This document shows positions 30,726-41,714 of a stretch of 64,000 nucleotides of DNA, in pieces. The notes beneath the pieces were generated by a model that saw nothing but the letters and a program-made list of their open reading frames with translations, was not told the origin of the DNA and searched no databases. Source of the stretch: Platanthera guangdongensis (Eukaryota > Streptophyta > Magnoliopsida > Asparagales > Orchidaceae). The DNA is taken from NCBI GenBank assembly GCA_039583875.1, contig CM077152.1, positions 20,683,538-20,747,537 of the forward strand, given 5' to 3'. A program made the position numbers and the translations under genes. Position 1 is the first letter of the stretch. Every line of letters starts with the position of its first letter.

Positions 30726-31646
30726 TCAACAGTTAACATTCACAAGTTCCCTTCAGGTACTTACAATTTACTTTCCTTTAATATCTGCTTCTAACTCTTC
30801 TTTTGTAAAGATTAGCAGGTATTTGCAAGTTCCCTTCAGGTACTTACAACTTACTCTTCTTTCATATCTGCTGCTCACTCTTTTCTTACAGAGATTAGAA
30901 GTTATTTGCAAGTTCCATCCAGTTACTTGCAACTTAGTTTTTTTCATATCTGTTACTCACTCTTTTCTTGCAGAGATTAGCAGTTATTTGCAAGTTCCAT
31001 CCAGGTACTTGCAACTTAGTTTTCTTTCATATCTGTTGCTTACTCTACCTTTTGCAGAGATTAGCAGGTATTTGCAACTTCCATCCAAGTACTTGCAACT
31101 TAGTTTTCTTTCATATCTGCTACTCACTTTTTTTGCAGAGATTAGCAAGTATTTGCAAGTTCCATCCAGATACTTGCAACTTAGTTTTCTTTCATATCTG
31201 CTACTCACTCTTTTCTTGCAGAGATTAGCAGGTATTTGCAAGTTCCATCCATGTACTTACAACTTAGTTTTCTTTCATATCTGTTACTCACTCTTTTCTT
31301 GCAGAGATTAACAGATATTTGCAAGTTCCATTCAGATACTTGCAACTTAGTTTTCTTTCATATCTGTCGCTTACTTTTCCTTTTGCAGAGATTAGCAGAT
31401 ATTTGCAAGTTCCATCCAGGTACTTGTGACTTAGTTTTCTATTATATCTGTCGCTTACCCTTCTTTTGGCTGGAACTACCAGATATTTGCAAGTTCTCTT
31501 CAGGTACTTGCGACTTACTTTACTTTCACATCTACTGTTTACTCTTCTTTTTGCAGAAGCTAACAGGTGCGTGCAAGCCTCCTTCAGGTACTTACAAGTT
31601 ATTCTTCTTCTATGCTTTCCTCTCATCTTTGTTTTGCAGAGCTCAA
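30726..31646 (+). repeat. 83-bp tandem array, second copy
   Basis: Same array as at 220-1140, with the same unit order and the same decayed end units. The two copies are practically identical, so the array has not changed unit number since the large segment was copied. Confidence 0.9.
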
Positions 31647-31891
31647 TGGAAGACATTCACGTCTTCTTCATTTTGCAAAAACAATTCAGGTACACACGAG
31701 ATGTACCTCTTTTCGTCTGCATTAACTTTTCTTTTGCAGGAAAAAGATAGGCATTGACAAACCTCTTCTGAGGAGAGACATCAGGTTCTATCTCTCCTTA
31801 CCTCTGACTTTTCCGAGGGGAGGATCACGATTTCCGTGGGTCTCCTACTTTTTCGAAGTTCCCTTCGGGACTTAAAAAAGTGCGGAGATTA

Positions 31892-33157
31892 TATTAACCC
31901 AGAAATCAGTGATCCCTCCCAAGATAGCCAGCTCGCAAGTCGCTGTCTGCGCCAGGTTCCCCCTGAAGGTCGCGGCCTATCAGCCCTTTTTGGGTCTGGC
32001 GGACAGACAGTTCTCTGTCCGCTCAGGCCGTGTGGCTAGGGCGGTCTCCTAGGTCTGACCGCCCAGGTCGCGCAGTAGCTGCTTGATCTGCATGGGATGC
32101 GGACTGCTTTCGCAGTCTGCCCCTACATGCCTCGCGGTTGGATCGGCTAACCGCGCAATGGTTCCCTCAATTCCAACAGGTGCAGACTACCCAACTAGGT
32201 GGCAGACTCGCAATGCTATCCCCCAAGACCGCTCGGTAACCGCATGCTCAGCAGGAGGCGCGGTCTGCTCTCCAGCCCGCTCTTACAGGTCGTCCGGCCA
32301 GCAAGGCTATGATACCACAGGCGACCACCCTTTATACAAATGCGAACAACTCTCAGCTACATCCCAGTCCGCCAAGAAGTAGGCGACCTGCCTCCAGGTC
32401 GCCCGACAGTACTCGACAATCTTCAGTTTGCCAGGCAGGCGACAACAAGCGTCAGGCCGTCCAGCAGGGGCGACAAGCCTATCCATCCTTGATAATACAA
32501 GCCTGTCCATCCAGCGGGAGCGGACATCAGCAGCAGGGGCGACCTGCTCATTCAGTCCGCCAGGTCGCCCAACCGGCGACCAACCCTCCTGCCCGCCAGC
32601 AGTTCGCGGACTCAATTCAGTCCGCCCAAGGATGGTGGACGACAACAGGACCGTCAATCCGCACGACATCTAGCGACATGCTCCACCTGTCCGACAGTAG
32701 TGTGCGGACTCGGTCTCAATCCGCCTAAGGAAGGACTTGGCAGCAGGACCGACAACTCTTCACCAGACCGCACAACACAACGCGGACTCAAATCCAGCCC
32801 GCCAGATAGTGGCGAGCTCACTCCTACAGCAGGAGATCTGCTCCTTCTATTCGGCAGAAGACGACAGACGTCTCCATCCAGCAGTAGAGGCGGACTCAAC
32901 CTGTCCGCCGCGAGCTAGCGGACTCATTGCGCAATCCGCCAAGAGCACTCCAGCTTTCCAGCACCGGCCACTTCCCAGCAGCAGGTGAACTACACCTCAG
33001 CCCGCATAGTTTGGCGTGAGCTCGCTTAGTGCAGCAGAGGCAGACTCGTCCTAGTCCGCCAGCAGCAGATCAGTTCAAGAAGGCATCTGCATCAACTCGG
33101 CGCGGACTCGACGAACTTCTTTGTCTACTCGCACAACTCACTGACGTACCGGGGTAA
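31892..33157 (+). mobile_element. Outer element 3' LTR, left part (copy 2)
   Basis: Second copy of 1386-2652, with one G fewer just before the insertion point. This copy is in direct continuity with the outer element's 5' LTR and gag at 22838-26944, so it should be that element's own 3' LTR. Confidence 0.8.
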
Positions 33158-33859
33158 TGTACAACCCTATATTCGCTGAGCCAGACAAGGAGGCACAATG
33201 GTCACAGTTGGGTTAGCCGAAGCGTTCTCGCCCTAAGGAAGATCTCGCCCTAAGGAAGATCCCGCCAAAAGAGGGCGGGAACGATTGCGCCTGATCGTTG
33301 AATGAGGGGCCGTGAGCCAAGACCGTCGAGCGCGGACTGCGCGGAAGCGCTTGCGCCCGAGCTGCACTCCTTTCTCAAAGAGTTCTCGCCTACGCCGGGC
33401 GAGAACGCTCGCGCCATGCCCTGGGCAGAAGGGTCTCGGCACAGCTCTCGCTGAGTGGGGCCCTGGGCCTTAGGAAGAATGTCCTAATTGCCCTCAGGAG
33501 AAATTACTTCAGTACCCTCAGAAAAACAGCGGGATTCGGCTATTTGCAGACCAACTAGGGGCATTTCAGTAATCTCAAGGCAGCAAAAACTATAAATAGA
33601 CCCATAAGGGCTCCTTAGAAAGCAAGCGATCATTGTCTCTCAAATTCCAGTGCTTTCTGAGGAGCTCCTAGCCCAGCTTTGGCTTTGGAGGGGAAGCTCT
33701 CAGAGATCTTCCGGGTGTGAGGTGGGACCTCCCTGCTGAGGCAATTGGGTCAGTCTTAGGTCCTTAGAATCCAGCCAAGGGGTGAGACTTGAGAGAAGTA
33801 GGTTTTGGCTGCACCCCTTTTTCTTCGAACTTCAGTTGGGGTCATATTTGGCTTCAACA
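33158..33859 (+). repeat. 5' LTR, gypsy copy 2
   Basis: 702 bp and apparently identical to the 5' LTR of copy 1, including its distinguishing bases against the 3' LTR (for example CCAGACAAGG rather than CCAGGCAAGG). Confidence 0.93.
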
Positions 33860-33917
33860 ATTCTGGTGCGGTGAGCGTGGACGGCAGCCGATTCAAGAAA
33901 GCCTTAAGTTTGGTCTC

Positions 33918-35045
33918 ATGGCTGGAGGTGAAGGTGAAGGGTCAGGTTCTGGAGGATCCCCCACCCGGGGAGAGGAAGCAACAAAGAGGATGCTGGATGA
34001 GTTCAGGCGAGAGGTCTTGCAAACAATCAGTTTAGCCTTCTCGGCGAGAGGCGAGTGGGCCACCCCTCAGGTCCCCATAGAAGAGGTCCCGCTCTTGGGC
34101 GAGAACGCCCCAGGGCAGCGCCCAGGAAAGGAGGTCCCGGGCGAGGCTGGCGAGAGAGATGTAGCGGCGCGGGAACTCTTCCCAGGCTAGAGCCAGCGCC
34201 CGGGCAAGGAGGCGCTGACGGATCTGGGCGAGAAGGAAGCAGCGGTGCGGGAGCTTTTCCCAGGGCACGGTCTCGCGGATCGGGCCAGCCAGCCGAGGCC
34301 GCGGGACGTGCCCTCTCGCCAGGCAGGAGGCGAGAGCCCCTTTAGCGAGCTCATCATCTCGGCTCCGGTACCAGAGGGGTTCCGGGAGCCCGACATGTCC
34401 TACTACTCGGGGAAGGATGACCCGGTGCAGCACGTACAGTGGTTTGAAGACGTTGTGTCAATAAGGAAGATGACAGATGCCTTCAAGTGCCGGCTGTTCG
34501 CCATCACGTTGAAAGAGAAGGCTCGGGATTGGTTCCACCAGTTGCCAGCAAGGTCAATCTACTGTTTTGAAGATCTGCGGAGAAGTTTCCTGTTGAGGTT
34601 CTCAACCTCAAAGAAGCGGAAGAAGGAAGCGGAGTGTCTGTTTGCGGTGAGGCAGAGGCCGGATGAGACGCTGGGTCACTATGTTGACCGGTTCCAGGAG
34701 GAGATCCTTTTGGTCCAGGAGGTTCCAGGGTACGCGCTGATGCTAGCCTTCACCCTGGGGCTGAGACCGGGATTTTTTAGCATGGAGTTGAAGAGGGTGC
34801 CCCCCCCCTCTCCTTCGAGGAGCTCATGGAGAGGGCGGCAAAGGAGATTGACTTCGAGAGAGCAAACCCAGCATTCGCCAGAAAGTTGGCCAAGCTGGCA
34901 GAGGATGACGGGAAGGAACCAGCAACGGGAAGGCAGAAGGAGCCGAGGGAACAGAGGGAGCAAAGGGAAGAAAGGAGAAGGGAGGAGCCCCGAAGGTTTG
35001 GGCAGCAGCAGGGTTGGGGGGCCCGGGAGCCGAACAACCGGTTAG
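33918..35045 (+). pseudogene. Gag of the gypsy element, copy 2 (TAG and extra frameshift)
   Basis: Counterpart of 3413-4540. It has the same in-frame TAG (34188-34190). In addition, the C run after AAGAGGGTG is 9 bases here against 10 in copy 1, which shifts the frame inside the gag domain; the 3' part of gag continues at 34826. The capsid domain motif KEKARDWFHQL is intact. The homopolymer nature of this difference makes a sequencing or assembly error likely. Confidence 0.85.
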
Positions 35046-35800
35046 GTTGGAGGCCCCAGGAGGGTCGCCCCCAGGGCCCAGGAGAAGGCTATCAGGGGAG
35101 AGATAACCTGCGGGAGCCCCGGAGGTTCGATCGACCGGCATGGAGGCAGGAGCCGAGGGGTCGTCCCCCACCACCGCAGGAGGCCATGGAAGTAGGGAGA
35201 GGGAGAGGAGCAGCCAGAGGAGCCCGTGGAGGAGGCAGAAGAGGAAGGGGAGATGGAAGAAGGGGCGGGGAGGCGTTGCTTTTTTGCGACTTCCATCAGG
35301 AGGAAGGTCACGCGACGGCCACCTGCCCGGAGTTCTTAGAGTTGAGGGAGGCAAGGGGAGCAGGGAGGCAGGATCCACCGGTGAGGATAGTGGAGGTGCA
35401 GCAGGGCGAAGTGGAAGACAGGTGCGAAGACCGGGTGGATGTAGGGACCCGGGGAGGAATCAGGGTGATTCACGGAGGAGTGGGGATCGAGGCAACCCGC
35501 AAGGGGAGCCTGCAAACCATGTACCGGAGGGGGGTGGCCTCCACCTCCCAGATTCCCCCACCAGAAGAAAAGATTACTTTTTCATCAGCAGACATGCCAG
35601 ACTATGAAGACCCATTCTGCGACGCCCTGGTGATCCAGACGGCGGTGGAGAACTATACCGTTTCAAGGATATTGGTAGATAACGGAAGCTCGGTTAATGT
35701 CATCTTCAAGAAGGCCTTTGATGAGATGAGGGTCGAAGGGAAGAGGGTCTTGGCGTCGGATGGACCTCTGTTCGGGTTCTCCGGGAGAGAAAGGAGGTAG
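34826..35800 (+). pseudogene. Gag C-terminus with zinc knuckle and protease active site, copy 2
   Basis: Picks up the frame after the C-run shift: basic gag C-terminus, zinc knuckle (CDFHQEEGHATATC) and the protease active site LVDNGSS. It ends at 35800. Here copy 2 has one G more than copy 1 (CCGGGAGAG against CCGGAGAG), so the protease is frameshifted at the same place in both copies but by different amounts. Confidence 0.85.
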
Positions 35801-35814
35801 AAGGAGGAGTAGGG

Positions 35815-36777
35815 TTGCATGTAAGGTTGGGGGGCGTGTCGCGGAACTGCAGGTTCGTGATCGTGGACGCCCCGAGCAGCTATAATGCCATCTTTGGGCG
35901 TCCCCTCATCAGCGCCTTTCGTTGCGTCCCCTCCTCGTTCCATCAGTGCCTCAAGTTCAACAATGGGGGGGTACAGGTCAGGGTAAGAGGGGACCCGAAG
36001 GTGGCAAGGCAATGTTACGTTACAGCAGTCAACACCATATCGTGGATGGCAGAGGCAGAAGAGTTGGAGATAGAGATGGCGGCCCTAGAGGAGGTTGTCG
36101 AGGAAGAGGAGATGGTCCTAGAGGAGGTAAGAAAGATAGCTGGAGAGGAAGCCGGAGAAAAGGGGACTGAGAAGCTGCAAGGAGATGTGCAGGCGGTCCC
36201 GGGGGGCGGGGAGCAGGAGAGCCCGGAAGGGACAATGGAAGTAGAAGAGCAAGCGGCAGGAGAAGTCGAGGGAGAGGCCCCGAGGGGCGTAGGAGCCGAG
36301 CAGCAGCAGGGGGGGATAGAAGCGATGGAGATTGAGGAGGAGGGAGAAAGAGGAGAGCTGGAGCTGGAGGAGGAGGCAAGGGCCGGTTGGGAGCAGTCGC
36401 GGCTGGAGCCGGCCGAAGAAGTGGTGGAGATGGAGGTCTTCACCGACGCTGGAAAAGTACAAAGGGTGCGGGTCAGCGGGGGCTTGAGTCTCGAGGCCCG
36501 GGAGCAGGTGCGGGCTTGCATTCAAAGCAATGTTGACATCTTCGCTTGGAGCGCGGCGGACATGCCAGGCATCGACGCCGACGTAGCCTGCCACCGCCTG
36601 AACTTGGACCCCCGCACCCGCCCCATCCGTCAAAAGATGAGGGCCATCGCCACCAAGCTGGAGGAACCCATTCGCGAGGAGGTCAAGAAACTCCTGGAGG
36701 CGGGCTTCATCTCAGAGATCCAGTATCCAGGCTGGATCTCCAATGTGGTAATGGTAAAGAAAGGAGGTGGTAAATGA
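35815..36777 (+). pseudogene. Protease C-terminus, acidic linker, RT N-terminus, copy 2
   Basis: Counterpart of the second polyprotein segment of copy 1 (about 5310-6272), with the same glutamate-rich linker. It has the same TGA in place of the conserved RT tryptophan (36775-36777), after which RT resumes in frame. Confidence 0.85.
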
Positions 36778-37953
36778 AGGATGTGTATTGACTTTTCTTT
36801 GTTGAATAAATCATGCCCTAAGGATTGCTACCCCCTGCCTCGGATCGACGCGCTGGTTGATTCAGCCGTCGGTTTTTCTGTCATGAGCTTTTTAGATGCT
36901 TTTTCAGGTTATCACCAGATCCGGATGCACCCTCCTGACACCAAGGATGTCTCCTTCATCACGAGGGAGGGATGCTTCAGTTACAAGATGATGCCCTTTG
37001 GGTTAAAGAACGCAGGGGCCACCTATCAGCGCATGATGGATCGGGTCTTCCAGGATCAGAGGGGGAGGAACTTGGAGGTTTACGTCGACGACCTAATGAT
37101 CAAAAGCAAGTGCATAGTTTCGCACCTGCAAGACCTCGAGGAAACATTCACCACCCTGAGAAGGTTTAAAATGAGGCTGAATCCCTTGAAGTGTGTCTTT
37201 GGGGTCAGCCGCGGGAAGTTCCTCGGGCATCTTCTGACTCCGGCAGGGGTGGAGCCCAACCCGGACAAGGTCAAGGTCATCCTGTATTTGGAGTCGCCAC
37301 GCGACACCAAGGAGGTCCAGCGCTTGACAGGCAAGCTGGCTGGGCTAAGCAGGTTCCTCTCCAGGGCAGGAGACAAGTGTTCTTCATTCTTTAAGGTGTT
37401 GCGGGGGAATCAAAGGTTCGAATGGACGGCCGAGTGCGAAGAGGCCTTCCAAGGGCTGAAAAGACAACTCTCTCAGGCTCCCCTCCTTCAGAGCCCAAAG
37501 GAAGGAGAGGACCTGACCTTGTACCTCGGGGTAGGAGCAGAGGCGGTGAGCTCCGTTCTAATGAGGGAAGAAGGAAAGAAGCAGCTGTCCATCTACTACG
37601 TCAGCCGGATATTGAGGAAAGCGGAGCTTCGCTACCCCATCCTGGAAAAGCTCGCTTATGCCTTGGTCATCTCGGCCAGAAAGCTCCGGCCGTACTTTCA
37701 AGCGCATTCGATTAGGGTGGTGACCGGCCACCCTCTTCGCAAGATCTTCGAAGGAGTAGAGCACTCGGGAAGACTGGCTAAGTGGTCCATTGAGTTAAGC
37801 GAGTTCGACATCTCCTTTGTCCCAAGGCTCTCCATCAAGGCACAGGCGGTGGCGGACTTCCTAGCAGACTACATTGTTGAGGTCGAGGGGGAAGAGCAGC
37901 AACCGCGAGAAGCATGGAGGTTGATGGGGGGGCCTCAGGAAGGCATTCCGTAG
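36778..37953 (+). CDS. Reverse transcriptase and RNase H, copy 2
   Basis: Same protein as 6273-7445, including YVDD (at 37081-37092) and the RNase H motifs. The only visible difference is at the end, where a run of 7 Gs (4 in copy 1) adds one glycine codon. Confidence 0.93.
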   Translation, partial: RMCIDFSLLNKSCPKDCYPLPRIDALVDSAVGFSVMSFLDAFSGYHQIRMHPPDTKDVSFITREGCFSYKMMPFGLKNAGATYQRMMDRVFQDQRGRNLEVYVDDLMIKSKCIVSHLQDLEETFTTLRRFKMRLNPLKCVFGVSRGKFLGHLLTPAGVEPNPDKVKVILYLESPRDTKEVQRLTGKLAGLSRFLSRAGDKCSSFFKVLRGNQRFEWTAECEEAFQGLKRQLSQAPLLQSPKEGEDLTLYLGVGAEAVSSVLMREEGKKQLSIYYVSRILRKAELRYPILEKLAYALVISARKLRPYFQAHSIRVVTGHPLRKIFEGVEHSGRLAKWSIELSEFDISFVPRLSIKAQAVADFLADYIVEVEGEEQQPREAWRLMGGPQEGIP

Positions 37954-39620
37954 GGGCAGGGGTGGTGTTGACAAGTCCTCAGGGGGTAACCATAGAGCAA
38001 GCAGTCATTTTACATTTCCTCGTGACCAACAATCAAGCGGAGTATGAGGCCATTATTGCCGGCCTTCGCCTGGCAAAGGAGCTGGAGATTCGGGATGTGG
38101 AAGTTTTCACTGATTCAAAGGTAGTGGCATCGCAGATCCGGGGAGAGTTTGAAGCTCGGGAGCCAACCCTCATCAGATACCTCTCCAAGGTAAGGGCGAT
38201 CATCGGAGGATTCCGGTCTTTCTCAATTCAACATGTTCCAAGGGAAGAAAGTGTAACCGCCGATCGACTGGCCAAGTTCGGACCTCGGGGAGGAGGGACC
38301 TTGACGGAGTTGTTCCGACCGGCTATCGAGGAAGGAGAGTTGATGCTCGTGGATCGGCAACCCTCGTGGGTAGATCCATTTGTGGCCTTCCTAACCACCG
38401 GTGAACTGCCTGAGGGGACCAAGGTCGGGAGAAGCTTCAAGCGCAAAGCGGCTCACTACTTGATGATGGAGGGGGGTCTGCACCGTAAGATGTTGTCAGG
38501 GCTCCTAGCTAGATGTGTGACCGAAGAAGAAATCCCGAAGATTTTAAGGGAAGTGCACTCGGGCGAGTGCGGCAGTCACTCTGGAGGAAGGACACTGGAG
38601 GCAAGGGTGGTCAGACAGGGGTACTTCTGGCCCACCCTAAGGAGGGATGTCATGGAGTTTGCGAGGAGGTGTCAAAAATGTCAGCTCTACGCCCCCCTTC
38701 AACTCTTGGCAGCTCAGAGACTCCGGAGCATCACGGCACCATGGCCATTTGCCATCTGGGGAATGGACTTAGTTGGGCCCTTTCCTCCGGCCAGTGGGCA
38801 GAGAAGGTTTCTCTTGGTCATGGTCGATTATTTCTCAAAGTGGCTAGAGGTTAAAGCCTTAGCCAAGGTCACCTCGCAGGTCATAAGGAATTTTATCTGG
38901 GGAGAAATCATTTGTAGACATGGATTGCCCCAAGCAATAGTGACCGATAACGGCCCCCAGTTTGCCAGCGAGGAGTTCATCAGCTTCTGCGCTCAAGTAG
39001 GGATAGATCTCTGGTTTGCCTCCGTCCATCACCCTCGGAGTAACGGCCAAGTGGAAGCAGCAAACAAAATCATTGTGAACCTACTAAAGAAAAAGGTGGA
39101 GAACTTAAAGGGAAATTGGGTGGAGCAGCTTCCATCGGTCCTGTGGGCACTACGAACGACCCCGAACACGGCCACCGGTGAGACCCCCTTCAAGCTCTCT
39201 CATGGGTGTGAAGCCGTCCTACTAGTGGAGTTCGAGGTCCGGTCCCCGCGAGTCACAGCCGCGGGCGAAGGAGACGAGGCTTGGAGGGTGGAGAATGAAG
39301 AGGGGCAGCGCCTCTCGTTAGATATGGTGGAGGAACTGCGAGACGTAGCAGCTATCAGGCAAGAAGAGATCAAGCGACGAATGGCCAAGCATTTTGATAA
39401 GCATGTTAGGGTCAAGCAGTTTGCTGAAGGAGATCTGGTGCTGAGAAAGGTTGACGCGGCAGGGAGGTCGGCTCCCGTCGGTAAGCTCCACCCGAACTGG
39501 GAAGGTCCATACATTGTGAAGGAAGTCCTCGGAACGGGGGGATACTACCTCCAGGACGTGGAGGGAAGAGCCCTAAGCCACACTTGGAGTGGTGATGATC
39601 TAAAACGCTTCTACCCCTGA
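37914..39620 (+). CDS. Archaeal-type RNase H and integrase, copy 2
   Basis: 568 codons, one glycine longer than copy 1 (VDGGAS against VDGAS) and with Ser-to-Gly at TATGETPF. The zinc module, D-D-E triad and C-terminal module are all intact. It is out of frame with the upstream RT-RNase H, as in copy 1. Confidence 0.93.
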   Translation: MEVDGGASGRHSVGAGVVLTSPQGVTIEQAVILHFLVTNNQAEYEAIIAGLRLAKELEIRDVEVFTDSKVVASQIRGEFEAREPTLIRYLSKVRAIIGGFRSFSIQHVPREESVTADRLAKFGPRGGGTLTELFRPAIEEGELMLVDRQPSWVDPFVAFLTTGELPEGTKVGRSFKRKAAHYLMMEGGLHRKMLSGLLARCVTEEEIPKILREVHSGECGSHSGGRTLEARVVRQGYFWPTLRRDVMEFARRCQKCQLYAPLQLLAAQRLRSITAPWPFAIWGMDLVGPFPPASGQRRFLLVMVDYFSKWLEVKALAKVTSQVIRNFIWGEIICRHGLPQAIVTDNGPQFASEEFISFCAQVGIDLWFASVHHPRSNGQVEAANKIIVNLLKKKVENLKGNWVEQLPSVLWALRTTPNTATGETPFKLSHGCEAVLLVEFEVRSPRVTAAGEGDEAWRVENEEGQRLSLDMVEELRDVAAIRQEEIKRRMAKHFDKHVRVKQFAEGDLVLRKVDAAGRSAPVGKLHPNWEGPYIVKEVLGTGGYYLQDVEGRALSHTWSGDDLKRFYP

Positions 39621-39733
39621 GGGGGGAAGGATGTAACCATGTATCTCAAAAATAAACTTGTTATATTATATCGATTGATTCTCCCTTAACTAGTATCGAA
39701 TTTTTCATAACATAACATAGTCGTATGTTTTGC

Positions 39734-41110
39734 GGCACCCCGAGCTCGGCTCGGCCCCAGGTAGACCCGCTGCGCAGGCTCTCATCTAGCTGGCAGGTCC
39801 GTAGGCTCGCCTGTGGGGGATAGGTTTGGTTGGTTTGAGATCTTCATCGGCACCCCGAGCTCGGCTCGGCCCCAGGTAGACCCGCTGCGCAGGCTCTCAT
39901 CTAGCTGGCAGGTCCGAAGGCTCGCCTGTGGGGGATAGGTTTGGTTGGTTCGAGATCTTCATCGGCACCCCGAGCTCGGCTCGGCCCCAGGTAGACCCGC
40001 TGCGCAGGCTCTCATCTAGCTGGCAGGTCCGTAGGCTCGTCTGTGGGGGATAGGTTTGGTTGGTTCGAGATCTTCATCGGCACCCCGAGCTCGGCTCGGC
40101 CCCAGGTAGACCCGCTGCGCAGGCTCTCATCTAGCTGGCAGGTCCGTAGGCTCGCCTGTGGGGGATAGGTTTGGTTTGTTTGAGATCTTCATCGGCACCC
40201 CGAGCTCGGCTCGGCCCCAGGTAGACCCGCTGCGCAGGCTCTCATCTAGCTGGCAGGTCCGTAGGCTCGCCTGTGGGGGATAGGTTTAGTTGGTTTGAGA
40301 TCTTCATCGGCACCCCGAGCTCGGCTCGGCCCCAGGTAGACCCGCTGCGCAGGCTCTCATCTAGCTGGCAGGTCCGTAGGCTCGCCTGTGGGGGATAGGT
40401 TTGGTTGGTTTGAGATCTTCATCGGCACCCCGAGCTCGGCTCGGCCCCAGGTAGACCCGCTGCGCATGCTCTCATCTAGCTGGCAGGTCCGTAGGCTCGC
40501 CTGTGGGGGATAGGTTTGGTTGGTTTGAGATCTTCATCGGCACCCCGAGCTCGGCTCGGCCCCAGGTAGACCCGCTGCGCAGGCTCTCATCTAGCTGGCA
40601 GGTCCGTAGGCTCGCCTGTGGGGGATAGGTTTGGTTGGTTTGAGATCTTCATCGGCACCCCGAGCTCGGCTCGGCCCCAGGTAGACCCGCTGCGCAGGCT
40701 CTCATCTAGCTGGCAGGTCCGTAGGCTCGCCTGTGGGGGATAGGTTTGGTTGGTTTGAGATCTTCATCGGCACCCCGAGCTCGGCTCGGCCCCAGGTAGA
40801 CCCGCTGCGCAGGCTCTCATCTAGCTGGCAGGCCCGTAGGCTCGCCTGTGGGGGATAGGTTTGGTTGGTTTGAGATCTTCATCGGCACCCCGAGCTCGGC
40901 TCGGCCCCAGGTAGACCCGCTGCGCAGGCTCTCATCTAGCTGGCAGGCCCGTAGGCTCGCCTGTGGGGGATAGGTTTGGTTGGTTTGAGATCTTCATCGG
41001 CACCCCGAGCTCGGCTCGGCCCCAGGTAGACCCGCTGCGCAGGCTCTCATCTAGCTGGCAGGTCCGAAGGCTCGCCTGTGGGGGATGGTTTGGTCTGGTT
41101 GGCTTGATTT
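39734..41110 (+). repeat. 115-bp tandem array, copy 2 (regular)
   Basis: Twelve units with starts exactly 115 bp apart (39734, 39849, 39964 ... 40999); the last diverges after GGGGGATGG. The unit is more than 60% G+C and contains palindromic GAGCTCGGCTCG. It has none of the internal rearrangements seen in copy 1. Confidence 0.95.
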
Positions 41111-41714
41111 GGACAAGGCAGGAAGCGCGTTGGGAATACCAAATGAAAAATGAAAAAGATGAGACAGACCTCGGCAGGGATAGATCTCGGCAGGGATAGA
41201 TCTCAGCAGGTATAGATCTCGGCAGGGATAGATCTCGGCAGAGATAGACCTCGGCAGGGATAGACCTCGGCAGGGATAGATCTCGGCAGGGATAGATCTC
41301 GGCAGGGAAGTCCCCATCAAAGGGATCTAGAGGCGGGGAGGCTTTCGCCAAAAAGGCTCCCCTCATTGTTCTCGAACAAACAGGCGAGATCGATATGCGA
41401 CGGGCCAGAGGGGACTCGCGCAGGCTAAAGGGGACGGACCCGTCCTGAGAGTTCGAGAGTCACGCTTCCGACTGGCCGGTTTCCGCGGGTTCCTGCTGAT
41501 CCATCGCTAAGGATTTCCTAGGAGGGCCAAGGGCCTTGGCGGGAGCACACGCCGAAAACATTCAACCACGACAGTTACATCAAACGCATTCACAGATAAC
41601 AAGACGAGATGTTCGCAAGAAAAACATTTGCATTAACAATACTACATACAGGTACAAAATGATAGCGTCTCGCGCTTTACATAGAGGTGAAGAAGAGAAG
41701 CGAGAAGGGGGCCC